From contig JAEYPL010000256.1 of assembly GCA_023410905.1 (NCBI GenBank), positions 1-60,771 on the forward strand: DNA of 60,771 bases. Direction: 5' to 3'. The notes under the pieces were generated by a model, which searched no databases, was not told the origin of the DNA, and worked only from the letters and a program-made list of their open reading frames with translations. The position numbers and the translations under genes were made by a program. Below, one piece after another: positions 52,973 through 60,771 of this stretch (positions are counted from its first letter, which is position 1; each line of letters opens with the position of its first letter). The stretch is from Pseudomonadota bacterium (GTDB lineage: Bacteria; Pseudomonadota; Alphaproteobacteria; Rhizobiales; Hyphomicrobiaceae).

Positions 52973-53402
52973 GCCTTGCGCCGTCTACTCCGCTGCCACC
53001 GGCCGGATGCTTGTCCCGGAAATCGTCCATAGGGTGCGCCCCTGGGGCCAGCGTGGGGCTCGCGGTTTCCTCGCTTCGGCGGCTTCATTTGCCGCTCGCA
53101 TCTGTTAACTCAGTCAAATGTCCGGACAGAGTGAGTCAAACGCCTGGCCGAGACAAGTCCTGGGCACGGAAGTCGGCCGTTAAGGCCCGGGTTGCGTGCT
53201 GTGCAGCGCACAATCGACGCCTGTCCCGCAGCTCATGCAACTGTCACCTGCCAAGTGGGGTCTTCAGCTTGACAGGCGCCGGAAAATCGCCCTTCTCTAG
53301 GGCCGTTTCTGCGTCGAGTTGTCGCCTGCGGCCGGGGTGACACGATTTGCTCGGGCAGGTTCTCGAGATTTCCAATGTTCGGCCTATTCCAGGAGACGCA
53401 AC
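52973..53402. other. Intergenic region and infC leader
   Basis: These 430 bases run from the hyfI stop to the infC start. No open frame here looks real. A perfect TTGACA at 53269-53274 is the best promoter element, implying an infC leader of about 100 bases. The first 250 bases hold no clear terminator for the Hyf operon. Confidence 0.5.
53269..53299 (+). promoter_or_regulatory. Candidate infC promoter
   Basis: A perfect -35 hexamer TTGACA is followed after 18-19 bases by TTCTCT or TCTCTA, a weak -10. The position leaves an untranslated leader of about 100 bases before the infC start. Confidence 0.35.
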
Positions 53403-53405
53403 ATA
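53391..53405 (+). promoter_or_regulatory. infC: infC ribosome site and non-canonical AUA start codon
   Basis: AGGAG (53391-53395) lies 7 bases before ATA (53403-53405), the ideal spacing. The first ATG in frame is four codons later and 19 bases from the AGGAG. Homologues begin with a conserved RRPxRA segment directly after the first residue, and here RRPMRA follows the ATA. Initiation at a rare AUU-type codon is the known basis of IF-3 autoregulation in E. coli. Confidence 0.65.
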
Positions 53406-53942
53406 CGCCGTCCAATGCGCGCAGGCCCGGAGCGCGAGCCTTCCGGCCCCAGAACAAATGATGGCATCCGCACACGAACAGTTCGCCTGATCAATGCGGA
53501 TGGAGACAATGTGGGCGTCGTCGAGACGCTTGAGGCTCTTCGGCAGGCCCAGGAGGCCGGGCTCGACCTTGTTGAGGTATCGCCCGACGCTGACCCGCCG
53601 GTGGCCAAGATCCTGGACTTCGGAAAGTACAAGTTCCAGGAGCAGAAGAAGCAGGCCGAGGCCCGCAAGAAGCAGAAAATCGTCGAAATCAAAGAGATCA
53701 AGATGCGTCCAAGCATCGATGATCACGACTACGACGTGAAAATGCGCGCCATCAAGCGCTTCTTCGAGGATGGCGACAAGGTCAAGGTGACCCTGCGGTT
53801 CCGCGGTCGCGAGATGGCCCATCAGCAGCTCGGCATGGCCGTGCTTCAGCGGGTCAAAGCCGAGGTGCAGGAGATCAGCAAGGTCGAGTCCGAGCCGCGT
53901 CTCGAAGGTCGCCAGATGGTCATGGTGCTGGCGCCAAAATAA
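53403..53942 (+). CDS. infC: Translation initiation factor IF-3
   Basis: IF-3 binds the 30S subunit, prevents 70S association and checks the start codon. The 179-residue product has N-domain sequence TNDGIRTRTVRLINADGDNV, then DLVEVSPDADPPVAKILDFG, the basic linker KYKFQEQKKQAEARKKQK and the C-domain EIKEIKMRPSIDDHDYDVKM, KVTLRFRGREMAHQQLGM. The length agrees with family members only if ATA at 53403 is the start; the nearest in-frame ATG (53415) would remove the conserved RRP. Discrimination against AUA by IF-3 itself would give autoregulation. Unusually, the next gene is pheT rather than rpmI and rplT. Confidence 0.93.
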   Translation: MRRPMRAGPEREPSGPRTNDGIRTRTVRLINADGDNVGVVETLEALRQAQEAGLDLVEVSPDADPPVAKILDFGKYKFQEQKKQAEARKKQKIVEIKEIKMRPSIDDHDYDVKMRAIKRFFEDGDKVKVTLRFRGREMAHQQLGMAVLQRVKAEVQEISKVESEPRLEGRQMVMVLAPK

Positions 53943-54106
53943 CCGTGTGCCGCCGGCGTTACGCTCCGGCGGCTGTCGAGGTGCAGGCCGGGCGGCACCA
54001 GGATGGGGCCGCCGCCTGCCCGTGCGGTTGAATTTCCGTTGAAATCGTTCCATGAAGTGGCGCCGCGGGCTGCCCCTGCGGTCGCGCCTCATTGCGAGAA
54101 CCGTTC

Positions 54107-56530
54107 ATGAAATTCACGTTCAACTGGCTCCGGGACCACCTGGACACGAGCACGCCGCTCGACGAGATCGTCGACCGGCTGTCGGTCATCGGCCTCGAGG
54201 TCGAGGGCGTCGAGGAGCCGGCGAAGGCGCTCAATCCGTTCGTCATCGCGCGCGTGGTCGATGCCAAGCAGCATCCCAATGCGGACAAGCTGCGCGTCTG
54301 CCAGGTCGATACGGGTAGCGGAGTGGTCGAGGTCGTCTGCGGCGCGCCGAATGCCCGTACCGGCATGATCGGCGTGTTCGCCCCGATCGGCAGCTACATC
54401 CCGGGCACGGGTATCACGCTCGACAAGCGTCCCGTCCGCGGCGTCGTCTCGAACGGCATGCTCGTCTCGGAGCGCGAACTGGAACTCTCCGAGGATCACG
54501 AGGGCATCATCGATCTCGGCGAGGCTCACGCGAAGGACGTCGGCAAGCGCTACGTGGATGTCATGGGGCTCGATGACCCGGTCGTCGAGGTCAAGCTGAC
54601 GCCGAACCGCCCTGACTGCACGGGCGTGCGCGGTATCGCGCGCGACATCGCGGCGTGCGGTCTCGGCAAGCTCAAGCCCGAAATGCCGACGCCCGGCGTC
54701 GAGGGCAAGTACGAGTGCCCGATCGACATCCTGCTCGAGTTCCCGCCCGAGCTTGCGCACGCCTGTCCGATTTTCGCCGGTCGCTACATTCGCGGCATCA
54801 AGAACGGCGCGTCGCCTGCGTGGGTGCAGCAGCGGCTCAAGGCCATTGGGCTCCGGCCGATCAACGCCGTCGTCGACGTGACGAACTACGTCAGCATCGA
54901 TCGCGGCCGCCCCTTGCACGTCTACGATGCCGATCAGGTTATCGGCGCCATCCGCGCCCGCAATGGCCGCAACGGTGAGCGTTTCCTCGGCCTCGATGGC
55001 AAGGAGCACTTCGTCCAGGACGGCATGTGCGTCATTGCCGATACGCAGCGCGTTCTCGGGTTCGGCGGCATCATGGGCGGCGAGGAATCGGGCTCCACGC
55101 ACGAGACGACGAACGTGCTCATCGAGTGCGCCTACTTCGATCCGCTGCTCACGGCCGCGACGGGCCGCAAGGCGGGCCTACAGACAGATGCGCGCTACCG
55201 TTTCGAGCGCGGCGTCGATCCGGCCTTCATCAAGGGCGGCCTCGATCTCGGCACGCGCCTCATGCTGGATTTCGCGGGCGGTGAGCCCTCACGCGCCAAG
55301 ATCGCCGGCAAGGAGCCGATCAAGAAAACCGTCATTTCGTTCGCGTTCTCGCGTGTGAAGAAGCTCGCCGGTCTGGACATCAAGACGGCGGACGCACGCA
55401 AGACGCTCAATGCGCTCGGCTTCGAAATCGATGGCCCGGGCGACGCGGTGAAGGTTACGGCGCCGACCTGGCGGCCGGATGTGCATGGTGCTGCCGACGT
55501 CGTCGAAGAGATCGCGCGCATCGCCGGTCTCGACAAGGTGCCTGCGGTTGCCATGCCGCGCCAGCACGGCGTGACGCGGTCGGTGCTCACGGAGGTGCAG
55601 CGCCGCGCCCGTCGAGCGCGTCGCGTGCTCGCCACGCGGGGGATGGTCGAGGCGATCACGTGGTCGTTCACGCCGCGCGCCTGGGCCGAGCATTTCGGTG
55701 GTGGCAGCGATGCACTCGAACTTGCCAATCCCATTTCCACCGAGATGAGCTCCATGCGGCCGAGTCTGCTGCCGGGGCTGCTCGCAGCGGCGCAGCGCAA
55801 TCGCAATCGCGGCTTTGCCGATGTCGCGCTCTTCGAGGTTGGGCAGGCCTACAAGGGTGACCAGCCCGAGGATCAGCTTCTGCTCGCATCCGGCGTGCGT
55901 CTCGGTGCAGCGCAGCTCATGGGGCACGGCCGGCACTGGGATGGCGCGGCAAAGCCGGCGGATGTCTTCGATGTGAAGGCTGATGCGGCGGCTCTGCTAG
56001 CGGCTCTCGGTGTCGATCCGGCGCGCGCGCAGGTCACGCGCGATGCGCCTGCGTGGTTCCATCCGGGTCGCTCCGGAACGCTGCGTCTCGGGCCCAAGGT
56101 CGTGCTGGCGCATTTCGGCGAGATTCATCCCGCGACGCTCAAGACGCTCGATGTGACGGGCCCCGCTTCGGCCTTCGAGGTGTTCATCAACGCGCTTCCT
56201 GCGGAGAAGCGGAAGTCGCGTGCGCGTGCGCCGCTGGCGTCCGCCGATCTGCTGCCGGTGACGCGCGATTTCGCCTTCCTGCTCGATCGGGATGTGGCTG
56301 CAGGCGAGGTGGTCAGGGCAGCTTCGGGCGCGGACAAGGCGCTCATCTCGAACGTCCGCGTGTTCGATCTCTTCGAGGGTGATGCACTCGGTGCGGGCAA
56401 GAAGTCGCTTGCTATCGAGGTGACGCTCTCGCCGGCCGAAAAGACGCTTACCGATGCCGAGATCGATGCGGTTTCGAAGAAGGTGATCGCCGAGGTGAAG
56501 AAGGCGACGGGCGGGGACGTGCGAGGCTGA
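54107..56530 (+). CDS. pheT: Phenylalanine-tRNA ligase beta subunit
   Basis: The 807-residue beta subunit works with PheS to charge tRNA(Phe). It begins MKFTFNWLRDHLDTSTPLDE. The order is an N-terminal tRNA-binding OB-fold (VDAKQHPNADKLRVCQVDTG), the B3/4 editing domain (GLRPINAVVDVTNYV, RPLHVYDAD), B5 (WRPDVHGAADVVEEIARIAG) and the ferredoxin-like anticodon-binding end (FAFLLDRDVAAGEV). The first ATG at 54107 gives the family N-terminus; TTG 15 bases upstream is less likely. It lies 164 bases after infC. The catalytic partner pheS is not in the window, which is unusual because pheS normally precedes pheT. Confidence 0.95.
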   Translation: MKFTFNWLRDHLDTSTPLDEIVDRLSVIGLEVEGVEEPAKALNPFVIARVVDAKQHPNADKLRVCQVDTGSGVVEVVCGAPNARTGMIGVFAPIGSYIPGTGITLDKRPVRGVVSNGMLVSERELELSEDHEGIIDLGEAHAKDVGKRYVDVMGLDDPVVEVKLTPNRPDCTGVRGIARDIAACGLGKLKPEMPTPGVEGKYECPIDILLEFPPELAHACPIFAGRYIRGIKNGASPAWVQQRLKAIGLRPINAVVDVTNYVSIDRGRPLHVYDADQVIGAIRARNGRNGERFLGLDGKEHFVQDGMCVIADTQRVLGFGGIMGGEESGSTHETTNVLIECAYFDPLLTAATGRKAGLQTDARYRFERGVDPAFIKGGLDLGTRLMLDFAGGEPSRAKIAGKEPIKKTVISFAFSRVKKLAGLDIKTADARKTLNALGFEIDGPGDAVKVTAPTWRPDVHGAADVVEEIARIAGLDKVPAVAMPRQHGVTRSVLTEVQRRARRARRVLATRGMVEAITWSFTPRAWAEHFGGGSDALELANPISTEMSSMRPSLLPGLLAAAQRNRNRGFADVALFEVGQAYKGDQPEDQLLLASGVRLGAAQLMGHGRHWDGAAKPADVFDVKADAAALLAALGVDPARAQVTRDAPAWFHPGRSGTLRLGPKVVLAHFGEIHPATLKTLDVTGPASAFEVFINALPAEKRKSRARAPLASADLLPVTRDFAFLLDRDVAAGEVVRAASGADKALISNVRVFDLFEGDALGAGKKSLAIEVTLSPAEKTLTDAEIDAVSKKVIAEVKKATGGDVRG

Positions 56531-56542
56531 TCGTCTGGGTGC

Positions 56543-57025
56543 TTATTCCTCGCCCCCATCGCTGAGCTTCTTGCGCAGCAGGAGCTGGTAAGGCGCGAAT
56601 CCCTGTGCGGCGAAGAAGCTCTGTGCGCCCGTGTTGGCCGCCCAGTGCGACAGCGCGATTTCATCGAGTTCTTCGCTTTCGGCGTATGCTTCCGCGTGCG
56701 CCATCAGCGCATCACCGACGCCGTGCCGCCGGGCATCCGGCGCTACCGACAAGTGATGGACGTAGAGGCGGCGCCGCGTCGGCGAGAACGGGCTCGCGGG
56801 CCGCGTTTGAATCTCGAACCAGATGTAGCCGGCGGGCGCGTCGTCCAGTTCAGCGATTGCGACGTTGGCCAAGCGCGGTGCGAGCAGGGCTTTGAGACCT
56901 TCGGCATCGACGGTGGTGTTGAAATCGTCGGGATAAAGTTCGGCGTGAATGCTCTGCACATGTTGATTGAGCTGCGCGAGCATATCCAGATCTGCATCCG
57001 TGGCGATGCGCACTACAATCGTCAT
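56543..57025 (-). CDS. GNAT family N-acetyltransferase
   Basis: The 160-residue protein has the GNAT fold. RRLYVHHLSVAPDARRHGVG is motif A with the acetyl-CoA pyrophosphate loop (Arg/Gly pattern RRHGVG), preceded by AGYIWFEIQTRP. The last strand-helix region is ALSHWAANTGAQSFFAAQGF. The N-terminus has RIATDADLDMLAQLNQHVQS. The substrate is unknown; size and fold suit small-molecule or protein acetylation. GAGGGG precedes the ATG at 57025. It is convergent with pheT, 12 bases apart. Confidence 0.85.
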   Translation of the reverse strand: MTIVVRIATDADLDMLAQLNQHVQSIHAELYPDDFNTTVDAEGLKALLAPRLANVAIAELDDAPAGYIWFEIQTRPASPFSPTRRRLYVHHLSVAPDARRHGVGDALMAHAEAYAESEELDEIALSHWAANTGAQSFFAAQGFAPYQLLLRKKLSDGGEE

Positions 57026-57218
57026 CGCCACAACCCCTCTTCCCAGCAGGCGCGGCAACAAACGCCGCCCTGTCTGTATGGCCGCCGCGGTCTTTGCTCT
57101 GGCGCGCCTTTGGCGCGACGCATCACGACGTGGTTGCGAAGCACCTCTTCCTGAGCGCGCGACCGCGCGCCGGCCGGTAGGCCGTTCTCAAGAAAAGCAG
57201 CCCGCGGGCAAGTAAAAT

Positions 57219-57628
<410 letters not shown>

Positions 57629-57636
57629 GGGAAAGA

Positions 57637-57659
57637 CATAAGGGGCGCCGAAGCGCCCC
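57637..57659 (-). terminator. Terminator of the aldehyde dehydrogenase gene
   Basis: On the minus strand GGGGCGC-TTCG-GCGCCCC is a perfect 7-base stem with a stable UUCG-type loop followed by TTATGTC. It lies 36 bases after the aldehyde dehydrogenase stop and just upstream of rnpB. Confidence 0.75.
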
Positions 57660-57694
57660 CGTCAAGGACTTCGCGATGATCGGGTTAGCGGATC

Positions 57695-59128
57695 TCAGGC
57701 CGCGTTCCAGCCCATGACGGCTTTGGTCTCGAGATACTCCTCGATGCCATGGCGGCCCCACTCGCGACCATTGCCGGACTGGCGATAGCCGCCGAACGGC
57801 GCCGAAGGATCGGCAACGGCCATGTTGACCGTCACCATGCCGGCGCGAATCTGCCGTGCGACGCGCTTTGCCCGATCGCGGTCGGCTGAATGCACGTAGC
57901 CCGCGAGGCCGAACAAATGATCGTTCGCGATCCGAATGGCGTCCGCCTCGTCCTTGTAGGCCATGATCGAGAGCACCGGCCCGAAGATCTCCTCGCGCGC
58001 GATCCGCATGTCGGGCGTCACGTTGGCGAACACGGTCGGCTTGACGAAGTAGCCGGTGCCCAGGCCATCGGGCTTGCCAGGGCCGCCCGTAACGAGTGTC
58101 GCGCCGTCCTGGATGCCGGACTGAATGAGATCCTGGATCTTGTTCCACTGCACGTCGGAGACGACTGGCCCCATCTCGGCGTCGGCATCCGTCGGGAGAC
58201 CCACTTTGATACTCTCCGCGACGGCCTTCGCGATGGCGGCAACCTCGGTCATGCGCGCTGCCGGTACGAGCATCCGCGTCGGCGAGTTGCACGACTGGCC
58301 GGAATTGCGGAAGCAAAGCTTCACGCCTTCGGTCACGGCCTTCTTCCAATCCACATCATCGAGCAGGATGTTCGCCGACTTGCCGCCGAGCTCCTGGTTG
58401 ACGCGCTTGACGGTCGGCGCGGCGCGGATCGCGACATCGATACCGGCGCCGGTCGAGCCAGTGAAGGACATGCAGTCGACGTCGGGATGCTCGGCGAGCG
58501 CCTGACCGACCACGCGATCACCATGCACGAGATTGAATACGCCCGCAGGAACGCCGGCTTCCTCCAGCATCTCGGCAATCAGAATCGCGGAGAAGGGGGC
58601 GACTTCAGACGGCTTGAGCACCATGGTAGAGCCCGCAGCGATCGCGGCTGCGACCTTGCAGGAGATCTGGTTGGCGGGCCAGTTCCACGGCGTGATCATG
58701 CCGACGACGCCGATCGGCTCGCGCAGGATTTCCGTCGGGCCGTGCGCCTCCTCGAACGGATAGGTCTTGAGCACGCCGTGGGCGGTGCGGAAGTGGCCCA
58801 TGCCGGCGCCAGCCTGGAAGCGCGTTGCGAACGAGATCGGCGCGCCCATCTCCCGGCTGATGGTCTCGCCCATCTCGGTGAAGCGACGCTTGAAGATCGC
58901 GGCGATCTTTTCGAGAAGCGCAAGGCGTTCCTCGCGCGATGAGGCGGCGAAGGAGGGAAATGCTGCGCGCGCGGCAGCGACGGCGCGATCGACGTCGGCC
59001 TTGGTGCCGAGCGCGACTTTGGCAAAGGGCTGCTCGGTTGCCGGATTGATCACATCGATCGACGTCGCGCTGACGGGATCGACCCAGGAACCGTTGATGA
59101 AGTATTGCAGGCCCTTGTCCAAATTCAT
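57695..59128 (-). CDS. Aldehyde dehydrogenase family protein
   Basis: The 477-residue NAD(P)-dependent enzyme oxidises an aldehyde to the acid. Motifs in order: ITPWNWPANQISCKVAAAIA, KPSEVAPFSAILIAEML, the Rossmann SFTGSTGAGIDVAI, the catalytic Glu in NQELGGKSANILLDDV and the active-site Cys in RNSGQSCNSPTRMLVP. GPVLSIMAYKDEADA and AFGGYRQSGNGREWG-like APFGGYRQSGNGREWG complete the C-terminus. GGAGAA precedes the ATG at 59128. Substrate is uncertain; no CoA-binding features specific to methylmalonate semialdehyde dehydrogenase are seen. It is monocistronic with its own terminator. Confidence 0.9.
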   Translation of the reverse strand: MNLDKGLQYFINGSWVDPVSATSIDVINPATEQPFAKVALGTKADVDRAVAAARAAFPSFAASSREERLALLEKIAAIFKRRFTEMGETISREMGAPISFATRFQAGAGMGHFRTAHGVLKTYPFEEAHGPTEILREPIGVVGMITPWNWPANQISCKVAAAIAAGSTMVLKPSEVAPFSAILIAEMLEEAGVPAGVFNLVHGDRVVGQALAEHPDVDCMSFTGSTGAGIDVAIRAAPTVKRVNQELGGKSANILLDDVDWKKAVTEGVKLCFRNSGQSCNSPTRMLVPAARMTEVAAIAKAVAESIKVGLPTDADAEMGPVVSDVQWNKIQDLIQSGIQDGATLVTGGPGKPDGLGTGYFVKPTVFANVTPDMRIAREEIFGPVLSIMAYKDEADAIRIANDHLFGLAGYVHSADRDRAKRVARQIRAGMVTVNMAVADPSAPFGGYRQSGNGREWGRHGIEEYLETKAVMGWNAA

Positions 59129-59475
59129 GCTTGTTCTCCGTCGAGATTCTGTTGCGCTGCATTAGCGCGCGAATACTGTTCGCGCCAGCTTTAGGCCGCG
59201 GGACACGCATGATCAACGACTTGGTCAGCCGAGCTGATTTGTGCGGCGCACGTATGGGTCGTGCGGGAACGGACCTTTTTCCTTGCAAGGCCCCGTCCCA
59301 TGTCCCACCTTAACTCCAGCGGCGCGCTGTGCCATCGGCACTCTGGGCCTCTATGAAGCGACGAACAGTTTCGCCGGCCACGGTGATCGGTTCGTGCAGC
59401 GACAGGGCTTGAGGGGGGCGGGGCGCCCTGTACCCGCGCGATTGGGTCATCCGACCGGAGAACGGGAGGACATCC
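59129..59475. other. Divergent intergenic region with a 19-base dyad
   Basis: These 347 bases separate the aldehyde dehydrogenase (minus) from the CBS protein (plus). At 59167-59185 GCGCGAA-TACTG-TTCGCGC is a perfect 7-base inverted repeat, 39 bases upstream of the dehydrogenase start, a suitable place for an operator. The rest contains no recognisable promoter or coding region. Confidence 0.4.
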
Positions 59476-59907
59476 ATGCATGTTGCCTCGATACTCAAGG
59501 TCAAGGGTCACGCAGTCGAGACGGTTCGTGCCGACACCGTGCTGTCGGCCGTCGCTAGCCGCCTCGCCGACAAGCGGATCGGCGCCGTGGTGGTAACCGA
59601 CAAAACCGGATCCATTGCCGGCATTGTCTCCGAGCGTGACATCGTCCATGCGCTCGCCCGCGAAGGTGTGGACTGCCTCGACTGGCCGGTCACCGAGATT
59701 ATGACGCGCGAAGTGCTCACCTGCACGGCGGACGACACCATCGACGAGATCATGAGCCGCATGACGGCGCGGCGCTGCCGGCATCTGCCGGTCGTGGACG
59801 GGCGTAAGCTCGCCGGCATTATATCGATCGGCGATGTGGTCAAGCATCACATCGCCGAGGTCGAGATGGAAGCCATGGCCATGCGCGACTACATCGCGAC
59901 TGCATGA
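59476..59907 (+). CDS. CBS-domain pair protein
   Basis: The 143-residue protein consists of two CBS domains: about 7-65 with VETVRADTVLSAVASRLADK and VTDKTGSIAGIVSERDIVHA, then about 75-135 with IMTREVLTCTADDTIDEIMS and CRHLPVVDGRKLAGIISIGD. Such Bateman modules bind adenosyl nucleotides or NAD and act as energy or redox sensors. No effector domain is fused, so it must act on a partner. GGGAGGA precedes the ATG. The ERD and IGDVV motifs are those of the common stand-alone alphaproteobacterial CBS proteins. Confidence 0.9.
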   Translation: MHVASILKVKGHAVETVRADTVLSAVASRLADKRIGAVVVTDKTGSIAGIVSERDIVHALAREGVDCLDWPVTEIMTREVLTCTADDTIDEIMSRMTARRCRHLPVVDGRKLAGIISIGDVVKHHIAEVEMEAMAMRDYIATA

Positions 59908-59920
59908 CGCCAACGACGAA

Positions 59921-59952
59921 TGCCGCGCCGTGCGGATAAGCACGGCGCGGCA
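59921..59952. terminator. Perfect 13-base hairpin between convergent genes
   Basis: TGCCGCGCCGTGC and GCACGGCGCGGCA pair perfectly around GGATAA. It lies 13 bases after the CBS gene and 32 bases before the end of the opposing DUF1127 gene, a position for a two-way terminator, although neither side has a T-run. Confidence 0.6.
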
Positions 59953-59984
59953 AGCACTCGGAACTGTGTTGACGGTTTAGGCGT

Positions 59985-60254
59985 CTAGACGCGCCAGCCG
60001 TTGCGCCGCTCGTTGAACGCATTGGTCAGCGCCGACGTGATCTCGCTCCTGTCGATACCGATATCGCTCAGCATCCGGTCGTCGAGCGCGTGCAATTCCT
60101 TCTCGGCTGCCCTGAAGGTCCGGTAGCGGATGTAACCGGCCGCGACCTTCGCGACAAAACCAAGAATTGTTGAGCTTGCGCCGGCAAAAGAAGACGGCAG
60201 CTTGCCTTCGACGTCGCCATAAGGCGCGCCTAATTCCAGCTTCTGGGCATTCAT
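59985..60254 (-). CDS. DUF1127 family protein
   Basis: The 89-residue protein carries the DUF1127 signature: FRAAEKELHALDDRMLSDIG and IDRSEITSAL near the C-terminus. The N-terminal half (FAGASSTILGFVAKVAAGYI) is hydrophobic and precedes an arginine-rich RYRTFRAAEKEL stretch. DUF1127 proteins of alphaproteobacteria are small, basic and often involved in RNA turnover or phosphate and carbon metabolism control. AAAAGAGAT lies about 8 bases before the ATG. It is followed by the shared hairpin with the CBS gene. Confidence 0.85.
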   Translation of the reverse strand: MNAQKLELGAPYGDVEGKLPSSFAGASSTILGFVAKVAAGYIRYRTFRAAEKELHALDDRMLSDIGIDRSEITSALTNAFNERRNGWRV

Positions 60255-60303
60255 GGGATTTAGATCTCTTTTCGGGATGAATTGTGGGTTGGCGAAAGTG
60301 TGA

Positions 60304-60522
60304 TCAGACGAATGTAAATCGTCGGATGTGATCCGCTTTCATGCCGAGAAATTTCAGGCCCACGTGCATGTCACGTCGCACCACGCGTTCGACAGCCACG
60401 TGTGCTTGCGTTTTCGGCAGCGTTACAGGCGCGCCCGGAAAATCGGCAAGTGCCACGTTCGTCGATTTTGGAGCGCCTGCACCCGTCCGGTGTGCGCTGC
60501 TGTGTGTGTGCTTGTTGCTCAT
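60304..60522 (-). CDS. Small hypothetical protein
   Basis: I do not recognise this 72-residue product. It begins MSNKHTHSSAHRTGAGAPKS and ends KFLGMKADHIRRFTFV, with a basic, His-containing N-terminus and a VAVERVVRRDMHVGLK segment that may fold as a strand-helix. Three ATG codons (60531, 60528, 60522) cluster behind AGAGGAG; 60522 has the best spacing (9 bases). It is upstream of the DUF1127 gene on the same strand with about 50 bases between, so the two could be co-transcribed. Confidence 0.5.
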   Translation of the reverse strand: MSNKHTHSSAHRTGAGAPKSTNVALADFPGAPVTLPKTQAHVAVERVVRRDMHVGLKFLGMKADHIRRFTFV

Positions 60523-60711
60523 GCTCATCATCTCCTCTGAGTGTTTTCCGCGCTGGTCGAGGCCCTCCGCGCGGATTGGCTTAATCTCATATTCGACGTG
60601 GTTTGATAATCCAGTGCCGCGGACAAACATTGCGGAATTTCATTCGCAGATCCGCTGTGCTTCATGCTAAAGAGCCCCATCCCAAGTGCGAAATAAACAG
60701 GCGCCGAAAGT

Positions 60712-60734
60712 GCCCGCCTAGAATTGAGGCGGGC
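60712..60734. terminator. Short GC-rich hairpin near the right edge
   Basis: GCCCGCCT and AGGCGGGC pair perfectly around AGAATTG. No gene of this window ends nearby, so it may belong to a gene beyond the edge. Confidence 0.4.
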
Positions 60735-60771
60735 GCCCGAGAGCAGATGCGCGCGCCTGTAAAGCCGTGAC

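Noticed and set aside
53319..53402. 28-codon N-terminal extension of IF-3
   Set aside because: The extension has no match to IF-3 and lies upstream of the clear AGGAG site before the ATA.

Overview
The window is high-GC chromosomal DNA from an alphaproteobacterium, most likely of the order Hyphomicrobiales. The lineage markers are a GapR/DUF2312 nucleoid protein, a DUF1127 protein, a DUF2312/DUF2007-type small-protein complement, the dnaN-recF-gyrB order, an EcfG-type general-stress promoter motif and two LIV-type transporter operons. I see no tRNA, CRISPR array, insertion sequence or prophage. Genes are dense and most long reading frames opposite them are codon-bias shadows.

Layout. 1-4126 (minus): replication/repair cluster dnaN-recF-gyrB, gyrB running off the left edge. 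4321-6699: a membrane-anchored Ser/Thr kinase fused to a seven-bladed WD40 propeller. 7032-13592 (mostly plus): a His/Arg-rich secreted peptide, then a catabolic run (FAD-linked oxidase, two tandem 3-hydroxyisobutyrate dehydrogenase paralogues, a 2-hydroxychromene-2-carboxylate isomerase-like protein), a DUF2007/methyltransferase pair and a peroxiredoxin. 13623-18455 (minus): a complete LIV-type ABC transporter operon. 18738-25000: DUF502 membrane protein, lipase-like hydrolase, secreted protein, a 2,4-dienoyl-CoA reductase-like SDR, an orphan PAS histidine kinase, a peptidoglycan-binding-domain protein and gapR. 25195-33950: class III aminotransferase, Ldh2-type dehydrogenase, a secreted caspase-fold protein, two PRC-barrel proteins (the first with an EcfG-like promoter), an amidohydrolase, pta divergent from citrate synthase, and a Gly/Tyr/Arg-rich secreted protein.

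34123-41216 (minus): a second LIV-type operon, unusual in encoding two permease pairs and two LivG ATPases but only one LivF and one binding protein. Both LIV operons carry a strong hairpin directly after the binding-protein gene. 41505-45424: an IlvD/Edd-family sugar-acid dehydratase, then an opposite-strand pair of alpha/beta hydrolase and LLM flavin oxidoreductase.

45832-52972 (plus) holds the most interesting system: a six-gene, tightly overlapped operon encoding a Hyf/complex-I-like membrane complex (HyfB, C, E, F, G, I homologues). Three of the four nickel-ligand cysteine positions in the large subunit are serine, and no ferredoxin subunit or hydrogenase maturation gene is present. The pump subunits keep their charged proton-channel residues, so this looks like an ion-pumping redox complex that is not a hydrogenase and whose electron partner is unknown.

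53403-60522: infC, which appears to start with AUA, sits directly next to pheT with rpmI, rplT and pheS missing in between. Then follow a GNAT acetyltransferase, the RNase P RNA gene, an aldehyde dehydrogenase, a CBS-pair protein, a DUF1127 protein and a small uncharacterised protein.
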